A stretch of 64,000 nt of DNA from Microglena sp. YARC (lineage: Eukaryota > Chlorophyta > Chlorophyceae > Chlamydomonadales > Chlamydomonadaceae): assembly GCA_022414725.1 (NCBI GenBank), contig CM039464.1, positions 59,697,501 to 59,761,500 of the forward strand, given 5' to 3'. Position numbers and translations under genes: made by a program. The number at the start of each line of letters is the position of its first letter. Position 1 is the stretch's first letter. Shown here piece by piece: positions 23,062 through 35,604 of the stretch. The notes under the pieces were generated by a model. The model saw only the letters and a program-made list of their open reading frames with translations, did no database searches and was not told the origin of the DNA.

Positions 23062-23800
23062 GGTTCCCGCCTTTCAGGATTTAAGGATCTGCAAGGTTTC
23101 AGGGGGTGGAGGTTTAGGGGTGTGGTTTTGCCATGTCTTACATCAGCTATATGCTTATTGAATTAAGCACGTTAAAATGTTCGTGCATTTTTCTTAAGCA
23201 CGATTCGTCGCTATTTTTATGATTGCGAATTTGACTATCGACATCTTAGGTCTAGTTAATGTTTACAGATTCTGAAACATTAGCTGGAGCATCAGTCACG
23301 TCCGATACTCTACGTTTCCGAGCCACCAGTGGCTTGGCTGAAGCATCGGCATGCTCGATTGTTAATGTTTCGGACGACAAAGACTAAACATATTTCAAGA
23401 TGTCCAGAAGACCCCCTTGACTCCAATCGTGTATTGTGGGCACATCTGGAGTCCAATAGGGCACCAGGAAAACTATTGACTGCATTACATAGACACACAT
23501 AACAACACCCATGCACGGATATGTTTTTACACCAAGTGATTAATTTTGAAATGCTGAGAATATGTATAGCGTAGTTCCCAAGGGGGGCGTAAAACACGTC
23601 CTTTTCGTGAATTGCGATGCTCATTCATATGGGCTCTCCAGTGAATCTGACAAGAACAAAAAATTCTTATAATTCTTATGTGGTCTAGAATATACCGTTT
23701 TATGTGGTTTGTCAAGAAACCTGGAAATCAATTGCAACTAACACACGCACAGATGTTTTTGATAGGATGATCCCTTGTTCAAAACATACATTTGACCTCC
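23062..23800. other. 5' flank of beta-helix gene
   Basis: No gene seen. It includes a diverged reverse copy (about 23560-23680) of the repeat subunit at 12660-12860. Promoter elements cannot be assigned. Confidence 0.4.
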
Positions 23801-23819
23801 GCCGCCTGCTCTAACACTG

Positions 23820-24065
23820 GTGTCCTCTATCTCCCCCCCTCCCCCCCCTCCACCCCTCCTCCCTCTCCCTCTCTCTCTCACTTCCACTCTCCCTCTCCTT
23901 CTATTTCTCCCCCTGCTCCCTCCCCCTCCTTCCCTTCCTACCTCGCCCTATATCTCTCCATTGTCACCCCCTCCTCCCAATCCTCCTTCCCCTCCTCCCT
24001 CCACCCCTCCTCCCTCTATTTCCACGTCCTCCAAATCCTTCTCCCCCTCCTGCCTCTCCCCACTT
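23820..24065. repeat. Pyrimidine (CCCTCC) tract
   Basis: About 245 bp almost free of purines on the plus strand (CCCCTCCTCCCTCTCC-type). The frames across it are Pro/Ser/Leu repeats and are not called as genes. Confidence 0.85.
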
Positions 24066-24649
24066 GGGGAAGTGGCTGAAATGCGGAACGTGTGCAAACG
24101 GCATTCAGCAATGCGATAGTCCCTTGATGTCGTGGCATCGTTGACACGCCCCCCCCCCCTCCTTCAAGGAGTGTGTAGCTTGCACCATGGGAACAATTTT
24201 CTCAGCTGCAAGTCGTGCCTCCAAAACCATGTAGTCGCTCATGGCCAGTTTTTAGCCATGCAGTTGCTCATGACCAGACAAAGGGTGGGAACGACCTTCC
24301 GAGCCATACAAGTAAGACAGAAACCGGAACCACAAACCAGGAACCAATATAACCGACATATCCAACTGATACAACAAAACGCCAGCTACACTTCACACAC
24401 AGCAGGTGACAAGGCAGAGAGATAGCATTTTCTCTCGGTTGCTCATGCCCACCTCATTCATGCCAAGGCACGAGTTATGTACAGATGTGATAAGTGTGAA
24501 TCTCCCTCATGTCATACTTGAATTGTGGTCATGAGCACATAATTGTTGATTGCCTTGTTATTTCATTATTTGTGTCCAGCCTTCATATAAGGGCATCCTT
24601 GCTTTTTGATGATGTTAACAAAGCGCGGAGCCCGGGGATTTGGGGGAGC

Positions 24650-25345
24650 CCCAGCCCCCAGTCACCCCCAGCCATCCCCCAGCCAACCCCACCAGCCAAC
24701 CCCACCATCCCATCCCCCATCCCCCATGCATCCCCCATCCCCCATGCATCCCCCATCCCCCATGCATCCCCCATCCCCCATCTATCCCCCATCTATCCCC
24801 CATCTATCCCCTATCCCCATCCCCCATCCCCCATCTATCCCCCATCTATCCCCCATCTATCCCCCATCTATCCCCCATCTATCCCCCATCTATCCCCCAT
24901 CTATCCCCATCTATCCCCCATCTATCCCCCATCTATCCCCCATCTATCCCCCATCTATCCCCCATCTATCCCCCATCTATCCCCCATCTATCCCCCATCT
25001 ATCCCCCATCTATCCCCCATCTATCCCCCATCTATCCCCCATCTATCCCCCATCTATCCCCCATCTATCCCCCATCTATCCCCATCTATCCCCCATCTAT
25101 CCCCCATCTATCCCCCATCTATCCCCCATCTATCCCCATCTATCCCCATCTATCCCCATCTATCCCCCTATCCCCCATCCCCCATCCCCCATCCCCCATC
25201 CCCCATCCCCCATCCCCCATCCCCATCCCCCATCCCCCATCCCCCATCCCCTATCCCCCATCCTACCCACGCCATCCCATTCCACTCCATCAAAATCCAT
25301 CGCATCCCACGCCATCCCATCCCATCCCACGCCATCCCATCTCAT
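24650..25345 (+). repeat. CCCCCATCTATC minisatellite
   Basis: Tandem 12-bp units CCCCCATCTATC, grading at both ends into CCCCCATC hexamer-like units and then CCATCCCATC. The long open frames are repeat translations (PIYPPSIPHLS). Confidence 0.95.
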
Positions 25346-26137
25346 CCCATCCTACCCATCTGCTTTAATTGCTCGCATATGTTGGTGTGTGCAAGCGAGA
25401 CATTTATCCACTACCGGTATATAATTCACAAACGTCACTCGGTTGCACCTTACCTTGCTCTTTGCCATACGCGCATACAAAGACGGATGCTGGTTGACTT
25501 GGTTCACTGCCTGCATTCCCAAAGAGAGCCATAAGTAAGTTATTTCTTGGGAAGGGTCAAGTTGTTGCCTGCTGCTTGAGAATCAACACAAATGGGGCTT
25601 CCAAAGCCTCGCGTCATCCTCTGAATTTTTGGGTAGAGGTTGGGCACATTTGGAAACAATGAGGCAGGTAACAACAGGATGCAACCAACCAACCAACTAA
25701 CCAACCAACTAGATAACCTTCTGACCTATCTACATCTACATCACCGCTGCGTGCGTGCGTGAAGCAAGGTGGCAGGTATGTGCCGGTTGGGGTTTACTAA
25801 GGGTTTGATGCTGATATTTGTTGATGTTTTGTATTTGTATTTACCCGTGTGCATATGAAGAGACTTGGCTTGGATTGCGATTATGTTTGAATTTGATGTA
25901 CTTGGGTGACATTCAAAACAATTCACTTGTCAAATGGGATTTTTTCTTTTGAAGTCAATGCTTCTCCCTGGTTTTCGTCAAGCTACGAGCACAGTTGAAT
26001 TCCAATAGGACACCATCATCATCACCGGCAGTAATTATTGACAATTCACAAACAAAAGACGGCCACTGCAGCGTGAATGATAAGGATAACAACACGTAAT
26101 TGCAAACATGTTGGCATCACTAGCAAGATGGACGGAT

Positions 26138-26437
26138 GCTATATAAAAGTGGATTGAACAATCGACGAAGCGTATTTAGGATTGGACACGACTACCGTAC
26201 ATGAGTAATGGGGCAAGTAAATTGTTCAACTGTATTGTACAGCGGCTAAACAAACCACATGCATGTACGGACTGTGAGATACAAATTTACTATATAAAAG
26301 TGGATTGAACAATCGACGAAGCGTATTTAGGATTGGACACGACTACCGTACATGAGTAATGGGGCAAGTAAAGTGTTCAACTGTATTGTACAGCGGCTAA
26401 AGAAACCACATGCATGTACGGACTGTGAGATACTATC
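26138..26437 (+). promoter_or_regulatory. Tandemly duplicated TATA-box/start segment
   Basis: A ~150-bp block starting CTATATAAAAGTGGATTGAA is present twice (26138 and 26291). Each copy has a TATA-like CTATATAAAAG, then about 60 bp later ATGAGTAATGGGGCAAGT. The second copy opens a 66-codon frame (MSNGASKVFNCIVQRLKKPH) with two amino-acid changes from the first. A GTGAGATAC donor-like site follows CGGACT in both. It could be a duplicated promoter and first exon, but no downstream exon was identified. Confidence 0.4.
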
Positions 26438-26530
26438 ACACTCGTATGGTCAATTGGGGCTTTATTTATTCCCTTACTCTTCAGGCGACTACGCAATTGT
26501 TTTTGTGTCAGCGCAAATGTACTGTATATA

Positions 26531-26709
26531 CAGGGACCAGCATATCATATGATGTTGACCAAAGGCCAGTATGATATCATATGATATCATACAAATTGCA
26601 TCATATACTATCGTATATACACGGTACCTTTAGCCTAGTCAGCCTGCCGGCATCATATGATATCATATGATGACATGATATCATATGATATCATATTGCG
26701 GTTCCCTAG
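26531..26709. mobile_element. Palindromic ATATGATATC MITE, copy b
   Basis: Starts CAGGGACCAGCATATCATAT and ends ATATTGCGGTTCCCTAG. Core TTTAGCCTAGTCAGCCTGCC (reverse orientation to copy a). Dense GATATCATATG palindromes. No duplicated target site seen. Confidence 0.8.
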
Positions 26710-26710
26710 G

Positions 26711-26812
26711 TAATGATAACGCCTGGTGGGGCGTGGTGTTAAGGGAGCCCGTCTTACGCAGGTGGGGAGCGGTCTCCTACCTCAACTGGACAAGCTACCA
26801 TCACGGTTGACG
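26711..26812 (-). mobile_element. SINE-like repeat, copy 2 (5'-truncated)
   Basis: The reverse complement matches the body of the family (AACCGTGATGGTAGCTTGTC ... CACGCCCCACCAGGC). It abuts the palindromic MITE at 26709. Confidence 0.6.
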
Positions 26813-26989
26813 ACGACCTGCAACGCCAAGAGGTTCCCTAGGTATATATGGAGCATCTCGTGGATCGATTGTGTACGTCTCTTGGGAACATGCTTCGTTC
26901 GCCTTGGAGGAATATGAACGCCCAAGTAAGTGAAGGTAATAAAATAACTCGCGTGCTTAATTAAATTAGCTATTTGATAAACAGTCTGT

Positions 26990-27112
26990 AAAACGTTTGT
27001 TAGGGGTTCAGTTCATCATTGTTTTTTATTTGTAAGCCTTTCCTACACGGTTGGGCAAGTCCCTTTAGCCTATTTGGCATCCCCCTGGACTAGAACATAC
27101 ATACATACAAAC
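26990..27112 (+). mobile_element. LINE 3' end, truncated copy
   Basis: GGGGTTCAGTTCATCATTG through GGTTGGGCAAGTCCCTTTAG to CCCCTGGACT, ending in a CATACATACATACA tail. Matches the 3' ends at 27165 and 49033. Confidence 0.7.
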
Positions 27113-27164
27113 AGTCGTTGTTTCTAGCCGTGACTTGCCCAACCGACAATTGGTAGAGTGTGAT

Positions 27165-27345
27165 TAGATAATGATTTAATTATTTTTATAATTAAATTGT
27201 CACTGTAGCACGAACTCAGGGCCCCCGTCGGTTAAACGATCGTTTGGGGCTCAGTTCATCAGTGCTCTTTCTTTTTAAGCCCTTCCTATACGGTTGGGCA
27301 AGTCCCTTTAGCCTATCTGGCCTACCCCTGGACTGTAACATACGT
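27165..27345 (+). mobile_element. LINE 3' end, truncated copy
   Basis: TAATTAAATTGTCACTGTAG, GCACGAACTCAGGGCCCCCG, TTTGGGGCTCAGTTCATCAG and the GTTGGGCAAGTCCCTTTAGC terminus. All are shared with the copy at 49033-49210 in reverse orientation. Confidence 0.75.
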
Positions 27346-27787
27346 ACAGAGTGTGGGAGAGTATTGGGACTTGATAGCAAATGGACTGATTCCTAGCTAC
27401 AGTAGTTGTGTATGAAATGATTTCACCCAAATGGATGGTTCTCCTTGCACTAGCTGATGTGATTACACCCTAATATATAGGGTTTGCTAAGGGTTAACTT
27501 GGTGAATGGGAAACAAATAAGTCTTGAAAACTTGAAGGAAATTTAGAAAACTACAAAAGCTCAGAATCAACGAATGGAGCATCCACCATCAACGAATGGA
27601 GCATACACCCTAACACCCTAATATATGACACCCTAATATATCGGAATGTGAATTTTATCAGAACGAGCAGGAACGGGGGACGTTTCATCAAACGGGTTGG
27701 CGTCCACGCATACCGGTAGTAAGTGCACGCTTTTATAATAATTCAATGTTGTTTAGGCAGATTCGACTGTGACTAACATCTCGGTTA

Positions 27788-27866
27788 CTGTCAGAGTAGT
27801 GAACTACATCTAGATCTAGATGCCGATATAGCATCCGTGTGCCTGTAGTTCACCACTCTAACAATA
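27788..27866. repeat. Inverted repeat AGAGTAGTGAACTACA
   Basis: AGAGTAGTGAACTACATCT pairs with TGTAGTTCACCACTCT about 35 bp on, around CTAGATCTAGATG. It may be a hairpin or a small fold-back element. No other copy noticed. Confidence 0.5.
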
Positions 27867-28439
27867 ATGCATGGTGATACATTCATAAGCTAATAAGCAC
27901 GCCAAACAACTGGACCATCGTGCATGCATCAGCACCTAAAACCGCTTAAATCGATTGATCTGAATGAGCCATACAATGTCGGGCGGGCCATATGCCCCAG
28001 CGAAGGGGACACACTGGATTCGGTCTGATTATATCGATTAATATAACAAAACCATGCAACAATGATTCGCCTAGTCGGAGTACTTGGGTCGTCGGGTGCA
28101 AAGAAGGAACACAAGGGGTTTCTCCCGCAACCAAGCACACACACGGACAGCAGCCTCACTTACTCACTGTGCGGTTCCCTAGCTCGCCCGATATATATAT
28201 CTCGGACGGTACTCCTTGGTAGATTCGATTTTCTACCCAACGATGTTTTGCTATTTTCGGGAGAGGGACGGGTCAAGGAGGACAGTGATGGCGAAAAGTA
28301 GGACGGAGGGTAAATTGGGAACGCGGGAGCAGAGTTTATGCCTTTATTTATTCTGTCAGTCTGTTTGTTCAGGGAAGTCAGAAACTGAACTGTCTGTTCT
28401 GTTGGGTTCTTTTATTTCGGAAACAGATCTTTCCCGGAG

Positions 28440-28560
28440 GTTGTGGTTTGGTTGATATCATTTATCAATAAATGATAACCCCATAGGGTTATCATGTATT
28501 GATCTTACTTATCAATAAATGATAGCCCTTTAGGATTGATAACCCGGTTCCTTCTGTAGA
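28440..28560. repeat. TTATCAATAAATGATA repeats
   Basis: ATTTATCAATAAATGATAA occurs twice with GGGTTATCAT and GATAACCC inverted words. Small fold-back of unknown origin. The stretch 28560-29400 holds no convincing gene. Confidence 0.4.
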
Positions 28561-29412
28561 TGTTCATGTTGTCAAAATGTGAGCCTACACCTGAACGTGA
28601 GCCCAAACCTACGTCTCACGAGCAAAAATCTACGTTCGCAGCGTTACCGCCCCTCATAAATCTGCGTCAAAGACATGAAACATAACGTTTGGAACAACCC
28701 TGTGGGGTTATCCAGAAAATTGACTGCCTACGACAAATGTTATGTTGAACAACCGTCAGTTGTTTTTACTGCGATAATTTGCAAGTTGCGATGAAACCCA
28801 TTATTGGGGAATCGGCCCTGCGATAGAATAGTCGGCTTTGCAGCCGCGAGGGGGTTGGGTACGAGGGTAGGGTTTCTGGGGGACTATAGACCAGAGCTGT
28901 AGACTGTAGACCAGCGGCTGTAGACGGTAGATTCTCTGGATTTGACTGACCATAATTATCCCGGAATTCCGGACGTTCAAATCCCCCGGACCTTATTCAA
29001 AATCTTCGACCTCGTCCCCGCCCCGCGCCATCGAATACGATCAGCATCCTATTTAAACCTATTTCAACCTATTCGAAGCCTTCGCAGCATTGGAGGTGCA
29101 GACAGCTGCACGCACGTTTCTACCCCACTCTCGGCTTTCTCTTGGGCACATGTTACTAGCCGCGCGGCGTTGTCCAGGTTGGTTAGCGCATCCATTTACC
29201 TTCGTTGCTTGCGTTCTGATGCTAGAGATTCGCGCGTTAGGCAACTTTCGGCTCGGGTTTTACAAGCAAACCAAGTGATGAGGCATCAGGTGAAAACGTG
29301 CAGCCCCTAGAGCATGTGCCTTGCTTTATGGTTACCTTGGGCCATCTTCTTTGATGGCGAATTGATTTCATGCAAACTGTTTCCTTTTGACTGGCCCACG
29401 TAACAAACAAAG

Positions 29413-29611
29413 TATGTTTTCTTTAGCAACGAGCAGCAGCTTCTAGGCAGCTCCATGGGCTCTCTCTTCATCCAAACCTGAAGCAACCAAGGCTCATGGA
29501 AGCTGATATCATACGCTTCCCAGTGCTCCTGGCATGTTTGGGTTTGGACCAGTGGCAATCTTAGAGAGCTGCCTAGAAGCTGTTGCTGGTAGCCGAAAAG
29601 AAAAAACAGTG
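29413..29611. mobile_element. Fold-back MITE, AGCAGCTTCTAGGCAGCTC family, copy 1
   Basis: Left arm GAGCAGCAGCTTCTAGGCAG pairs with right arm GCTGCCTAGAAGCTGTTGCT about 150 bp away. The outer ends are TTTTCTTTAGC and GCCGAAAAGAAAA. Other copies at 30676, 53969 and 57790. Confidence 0.85.
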
Positions 29612-29958
29612 CTAACATCAGTGGGTAGTCTAGCATGACGATGTCTTCGGTCCATATACACCATGCATGCCCCCTGCCAACTCTGGCTCCCCCACCCCCA
29701 CCACCCCACCACCCCCCACCCCCCACCCACCCCCCCACCCACCCCACCCACACGCACACCCACACGCACACACTTACACATGATGGTCCGGTGTGGATGC
29801 ACGTATGCATGCATAGTGTAAACGTGTCCGGACGGAAGGGCGTGACACACACCAGCTTTCCAACTCTTCTTGCTTGAATGTACGTGGGAGGTGAGGACTT
29901 AAGTAGCCAGAACGATGCCTGACCATCAAGGGTACCAACGGGGGGCCAGCAACAGCTC

Positions 29959-30276
29959 ATGACCAAGGCTGACACAAAAACATTGTTGCGATCACTGGCA
30001 GCATCGGCGTTAAGTAACAGTTGTGTTATACGATTGAAGGGAACACTAGTAGATCTTACTGCTGAGAGTGTTTTGGATGTGTTGAAGGGTAGTGAGTTGA
30101 AAGGGGCAGATCAGTTGGCTTCCGCCATGGTGAACAAGAAAGGGGCTGTGTTACACAATAAACAAGTGAAAGCTATTATAGCTGATACTGTGCTTGAATA
30201 TGCTTACCACAGTGATCCCCTCATCTTCCCATGGGATGTATGCAGCACGCTCTATACCTTACTCTCGGACACATAG
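29959..30276 (+). CDS. Unknown 105-aa open frame
   Basis: An ATG opens 105 codons with balanced composition and no repeat bias (TLVDLTAESVLDVLKGSELK, then KAIIADTVLEYAYHSDPLIF). It lies between two copies of the same MITE family, so it could be a small gene, an exon, or part of a larger mobile element. No domain is recognised, and no splice sites are compelling. Confidence 0.3.
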   Translation: MTKADTKTLLRSLAASALSNSCVIRLKGTLVDLTAESVLDVLKGSELKGADQLASAMVNKKGAVLHNKQVKAIIADTVLEYAYHSDPLIFPWDVCSTLYTLLSDT

Positions 30277-30675
30277 CCAGATTATATGAACCTTTGATCT
30301 GTTTATTTGAACGCTTAGGGACGCACCATGATTCGTAGACGCATCTGCTTTAATGTACTACACTCAGCCTCTAGGCAATCAGTCTACATTTGTTGATCTG
30401 TTTGCTTTAGCATGCACCCGTGAATACCTTGATCAGCTCGCCCGCTTGCGAGCAGTGAGATAAGAACAACATGCTTTTGCATGCACCTATGCCTGGAGCC
30501 GTATCATTTTTCTTTGCATGCAATGAGATCTGTATTATAGGGAATATATCATGACACATGCACTCGTATGGTCTAGTACTTTTGCAATACTTCTAACAGC
30601 CTGTTTGGAAACTACCCAGGCATTGCACCCCCACCCCCCACCCCCAGGCCACTCACACACGCACGCACACACAAA

Positions 30676-30890
30676 CAGCTTTTTCTTTTCAGCTACGAGC
30701 AGCAGCCTCTAAGCAGGTCCATGAGTAAGCCGCTGGGCTGCTTCCCACGATTGTCCTTTTGCTAGAGAGCTGCTCATGCCACTTTGAGGTGCATTAGCTT
30801 GCTTTAATTTGGGCTGAGTAGGCAGCTAGAGGAGCAGCCTAGAAGCTGCTGCTATATGGTGCTCTCGAGTCTAGTCAAAAAACACATTGT
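30676..30890. mobile_element. Fold-back MITE, AGCAGCTTCTAGGCAGCTC family, copy 2
   Basis: TTTTCTTTTCAGCTACGAGC and CAGCAGCCTCTAAGCAGGTC at the left, GGAGCAGCCTAGAAGCTGCT at the right. The right end is more diverged than in copy 1. Confidence 0.8.
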
Positions 30891-31226
30891 GTTAATTATC
30901 AAAGCAATCACTGGAATTCAACACAAATGGCACATGCCTTATCTCTAAGTATAACCGCGCGTTACGAGCTGATGAAAGCATATGGCGCTCAAAGTTGTGT
31001 GCTTGCAGGGGCATGTTGTTATTTTGCCTTGGTGCTTACTAGGCGTAATGATCAGTGAATATAACCGCTTGAGCTTAGGTGGCCCTGTAGGTGCTGCAAA
31101 TTAGTTCACTTGGCTAGGGCACATGCTTGCCAGGGATCTTATTCAGAACCTTGTGTCGGAAGGGAAGCATGTGCTAAGTAAGGCAGCAGTTTACCCTAAT
31201 CTATGTCCAACTGTGCATATCTAATA

Positions 31227-31407
31227 GGGAACGGAAACTAATATTAGCGTTTGAAAAACTAATATTAACTCATGTTATTAAAGTGTCACAATAATATGAG
31301 TTTTTCAAATCAATTCAAAAATCTGGTGAGATGGCTCGTCCGTCTCATATTATCTAACATTCACTAATATTATGCATTCACTTATATTAACTAACTTAGC
31401 CTTTCCC
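31227..31407. mobile_element. TTAATATTAG MITE, copy 1
   Basis: Starts GGGAACGGAAACTAATATTA and ends ACTTAGCCTTTCCC. The interior TGGTGAGATGGCTCGTCC and GTGTCACAATAATAT are shared with 48891-49650. Confidence 0.7.
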
Positions 31408-31503
31408 CAATGTCTAAGCATAAAAATATCCAAGCTCCTAATCAGGTAGCAGTGCTGCACTATACCGTGCATGTCACGATATCGTACTCATAGCCAGTAG
31501 TTA

Positions 31504-32014
31504 ATGATTCAAATATGTACTGTACGCGCCTTAAGTATTGGCAAACGGTTTGGCAAAGAACCCTTTGCCAAACCGCCAAACCGGTTTATGCTCAGACCTG
31601 TGACCACTCCACCTGGTTTGCCGCTGCCAAGTTATGGTTACCATGGTACTTTGCAGTATACAGGTTTGAATTGTTTAACCTCCTTTCAAAGGGCAGCTCT
31701 CGAGCTTGTAGGCATGCAAGAAGCGCGCCCTATGGTGCCCCACGACTCCTCAAAGAGGCTACCAGCCGTTCTGAAGCTTGCTCCTGAAGGGCTAAAAGGT
31801 CAGCAATGTATGGCTCGTTTTTGTGTCCTCAGACTTCGCAGGATGTGCAGCGACAACGTGAAGCTCCAGCCACAAGAAGGGAAGAAGAAGCCCTGAAGAA
31901 GGCTGCCCTTGCTGCCGCATCAGAGCAAGCTAAATTGGACAAGCTAGTGAAGGTCAACAGAAAGCAGGGCAAGAACTCTTATCGAGCTAAGCCAACAGGG
32001 GGGAGCCAGATATA
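31504..32014 (+). CDS. Unknown protein fragment, possibly two exons
   Basis: A 5' frame has protein-like composition (GKEPFAKPPNRFMLRPVTTP, SFQRAALELVGMQEARPMVP). A 3' segment in another frame encodes a charged helix (EEALKKAALAAASEQAKLDK) and ends at TAA, preceded by an acceptor-like TTTGTGTCCTCAG. The phases of the most obvious donor and this acceptor do not match, so the structure is unresolved. No family recognised. Confidence 0.3.
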
Positions 32015-32189
32015 ATTTTTGATCGATTTTACAATGCCCCTCCTGCGTCTGCTTCTGCTCATGCTTTCCTTATGTGTCCAGTCTGCTGCTGTTTGGTTTC
32101 CTACGCCTCCTGATGCTCCTGGTGCTCTTGATCCCTATCGTGATCATGCTGCTCCTGCTGTTGTCGGGCGTTCATCATTCATCGTTCTA

Positions 32190-32260
32190 AGATTCTGAAT
32201 TTTGCTCCCCCACCCCACCCCACCCCACCCCCACCCCACCCCCAATCCCCACCCCTCTTC
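32190..32260. repeat. CCCCACCC tract
   Basis: Short CCCCACCCCA microsatellite. The interval 32260-33340 otherwise shows only weak repeats (CAGCTCACCTCTGCTCCTGA three times near 32770-32920). Confidence 0.7.
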
Positions 32261-33416
32261 TTGCAGGTCAACGTCTTTTCTGCCATGCAAGAGATGGACG
32301 CAGATGAATCGGCTGGTGGGGAGGCCCCTTCCATCACAGGGAGGAGCTAGGTATGTTTTGCTAATCGATTCTAATTGCGCCACCTTGGTCTGTTGCTGCT
32401 TGATGATTCTTGGTGCTGAACTTTGTCTAAACTCTGCTTTGATGGCTGACTTGTTGCTGCCCCTGCTGCTGCCCTTGCATCCCCCATCATCCTTTCAAGA
32501 CGTGGAGAGTGGGGGAGTGAAGAGTGCGGGTCACATATGCTCACTCCTCCCCCCCCCCCCCCCCCTTCCTATAAAGCGGCTTCGCCATATGTTGATTTAG
32601 ACCAGACCTGTTTGGTTCTCATACCCAAGCAATGTTTTAGCTCTCCGGATTCTCATCCCCTTGATACAGTCGATAATGTTTTGATTTTACTTGAACTTGG
32701 TTACCTGGCTCCAGCCAGCAATTTGGCTGGCAGGAGCCATGTATCGGGCAATGGATGGTCAGTTAGCCCACCTCTGCTCCTGATTTGATTTAATTGTTGC
32801 ACGCATTTTAATTTAATTTTTAGATGCAAGATGCTCAGTCAGCTCACCTCTGCTCCTGATTTGAAATTAATTGCTCTGCCCAGCCCAGATCTGACCAGCT
32901 CACCTCTGCTCCTGATTCGAATTGAATTGTTACATACGGTCGAGCATACAGTAATGGAAAGTCAGCCAGCCTACCTCAGCTCCTAATTTGACTTTTTAAT
33001 GGTTTTGCAGCAAGTTTGGGCAGACTACTTAGTGAACATGTATCAAGAAAATGTAACAATAACATGCAAGCAAAGCTACGATTCGCCAACTGGATTTCAG
33101 GTCTCGACTTGAGCAAGTCCAAGCCATGGACCTCTTTTCCAAGTTAGTTTTCGAAGTCGCACCAGGCCAGCAAGGAGAGCATGGCAGCCAAATAGTGTAC
33201 TTTATGCGGGTGTTGGGTGGATGGAGGGGCGTTTCACTGCCTGAGGCCCCTTTGGCCCTACGCTGTTGTATCTCACACGTCTCCTCTGACTGATGGTATT
33301 TATGAACAACACTTGGTAAAAAATGGAACTGCAGATGAAAATCACTAGTTGCAGCCTACATCTTATTACCGGAGATACTTTCCTGTGGTGGGGGTGGGGA
33401 AGGGTCGCTTACACAT

Positions 33417-33560
33417 AAGCCAAACCACGTTTGTAATATGGCCAACAGATAGAGCTCATCGCGAGGGTCAGTATACCTGTACACCTAACTTTCATGACAT
33501 GGTTATTATTGGTGAGGAAGATATTGGCCTTTTAAGCCAATAGGGGGGGGGGAGGGCACA
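33417..33560 (+). repeat. Dispersed repeat pair member
   Basis: GATAGAGCTCATCGCGAGGG, CAGTATAC and ATATTGGCCTTTTAAGCC recur in order, diverged, at 42290-42425, both ending in a poly-G tract. Class unknown. The stretch 33560-35460 shows no gene. Confidence 0.5.
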
Positions 33561-35462
33561 CAAAAACTTCATAGCGTGGGACCGTGGGTCTCAAAAATAA
33601 CTTCTTGATGATCCCCTGGTTTACATGGTCTACTAGCATCCAGGGTGGGCAGCGTCTGCTGGCCTAAGCATGGGTAGTATGAACACTTGAACAGTACTGC
33701 ACCACCATCATAAGCACATAATGCAATTACATGGATGTGGGAAGTGCAACGACATGCAAACGTGCAGTAATGCCCCCCCTGAAGAAACTGTACCGTATTG
33801 TTTAATGGACACTTATTTAACAGTTATGTTGACAACGTGTGAATGTTTCGAAATGTGAACAATTTTTCAATCCCCGGGTGTAGCGTTTGCCGTGAGTGCC
33901 AGCTAGAGCATGTTTCGAACTTATGGCCTTGGGATCCTCCGCGAATGATATGTGCCATCTGCCACATTCAACATGTATCCCGTTTTCACCATCTTATGTG
34001 ACATCTCAGATGCATCCGTCAAATACCCAACTGCCTAACACCGAAATGGAACCTTGGGACATTGTTGCCTTGTAACGTTTCGATACTTCTTCTATTTGCT
34101 TCAACAAGAGTAATATGTCTATGATATCTGAATTAATCCTCTCTTGTGTCTAGAGAACAGCAACTTATGGTAATCGTCTCTTGTATGTACGGTACCGTGA
34201 TATTATATGGTATTATTTTACTCTATTATTCTTTTTCTAAACTAAGATAGCAGGAGCCATTTTGCGGAATGGAAAATATATTTGGCACCAACCGTTGGGT
34301 TACATAGCTCCCAGAGACTTAGTTACAACCTTGCAACAATTATTCTTAATTAAGATAATCAAGTCATTTGATCATCTGCCATAAATAGGCTTCGGAGGTT
34401 AGGGCTAATTGCAGACCAAATAAGCCCTACTAGGGATAATAGCTCAATTAGCCCTATTGGGGCCAAACTAATTGAGCCAAACACAGCCAAAACACCCCCC
34501 CAAAAGTGCCTGGAGTTATGTATCCAGGATGGTGCTGTTATGCATCCTACTGCATGTTCTGGCAACTGTGTATGCTCTGACCATCATGAATTAATGATAA
34601 AGTGGCTCATAACTGGGTAGTAGACTACTAGGGGTACATGGGCACATTGTGCAGTCCCCATGAATTATCCCCTGAAGGCAACATGATAATATGCTGCAAT
34701 GCCAATTTCATTGGCAACACATATCAACTCTCAGATAAATATCTGACATATTGTGGTTGTGCAAATCTCAGAAAAAGATAACATCAGTCAATAGCTTGAG
34801 CGATGAACAATTGAATTGCGCGGTGCTGGGCTTCGTGGGCCTGGTATGTATGGAGGCAAGGCTGTATGGTTCTGTCTTGTGTGTTGATGTAAGTTTGGGG
34901 GACATGTGGGCAGCCTGCCAAAGAGGTCTGTAGGTTATCTGACTTCCACTGGGAAAGGTGTGACATCACACCAACCTCAAAACATAACCTTCCAACGGAA
35001 TCGCCCAAGCACCCTCGCTTCTCGCTCAGATACAGCTTAGTGACTTTAATTAGGAAGCTATTGAAGAAGGCGCAATTAACCTGATCTGGAGGGAGGGCGG
35101 AAGCTTTGCGGGTACGTGCGGACGGAAATTGAGCATTCCTACGATCGTCCCTACTGAGCATGGAGGCTTGGTACTGGACAGTAAGGAATGCAAAAATATG
35201 CTGATGCAAAAAATCGAAGAGGAACGTAGGAAGGGAAAGTGACTTGCAAGTCTAAGCAACACGTCACAAGGAAAACTCGTCCTGCCCGTCTCTTATTTCA
35301 GGCTATTTCAGGCTATAACTAGCGCTTATGACGGAATCGCTTTTAAAGCAATTAGCGCTAAGATTCTACCCCCCTCTCCCCCCCCCCCCCCCCACACACA
35401 CACACCCACACAAACCTAGCCATGAAGCTTGCATCCAGAAATGGAACCCGCTGCATCATATG

Positions 35463-35604
35463 TAGGGGCCCGCATATCATATGATGTAGGCCAAAGGCGA
35501 GTATGATATCATATGATACCATGCAAACTGCATCATTTGATACTGTACATAAATGATGACTAGTCAGACAACCGGCATCATATGCAATCATATTGCCGTT
35601 CCCT
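35463..35604. mobile_element. Palindromic ATATGATATC MITE, copy c
   Basis: Starts TAGGGGCCCGCATATCATAT and ends ATATTGCCGTTCCCT. Contains CCAAAGGCGAGTATGATATC. Shorter than copies b and f. Confidence 0.75.

Noticed and set aside
24509..25534. 341-codon Pro/Ser/His-rich frame
   Set aside because: Produced by the CCCCCATCTATC array. The three frames are equally open.
28942..29310. 122-codon plus-strand frame
   Set aside because: Composition not clearly protein-like, no splice or start context, and an overlapping opposite-strand frame is equally open.
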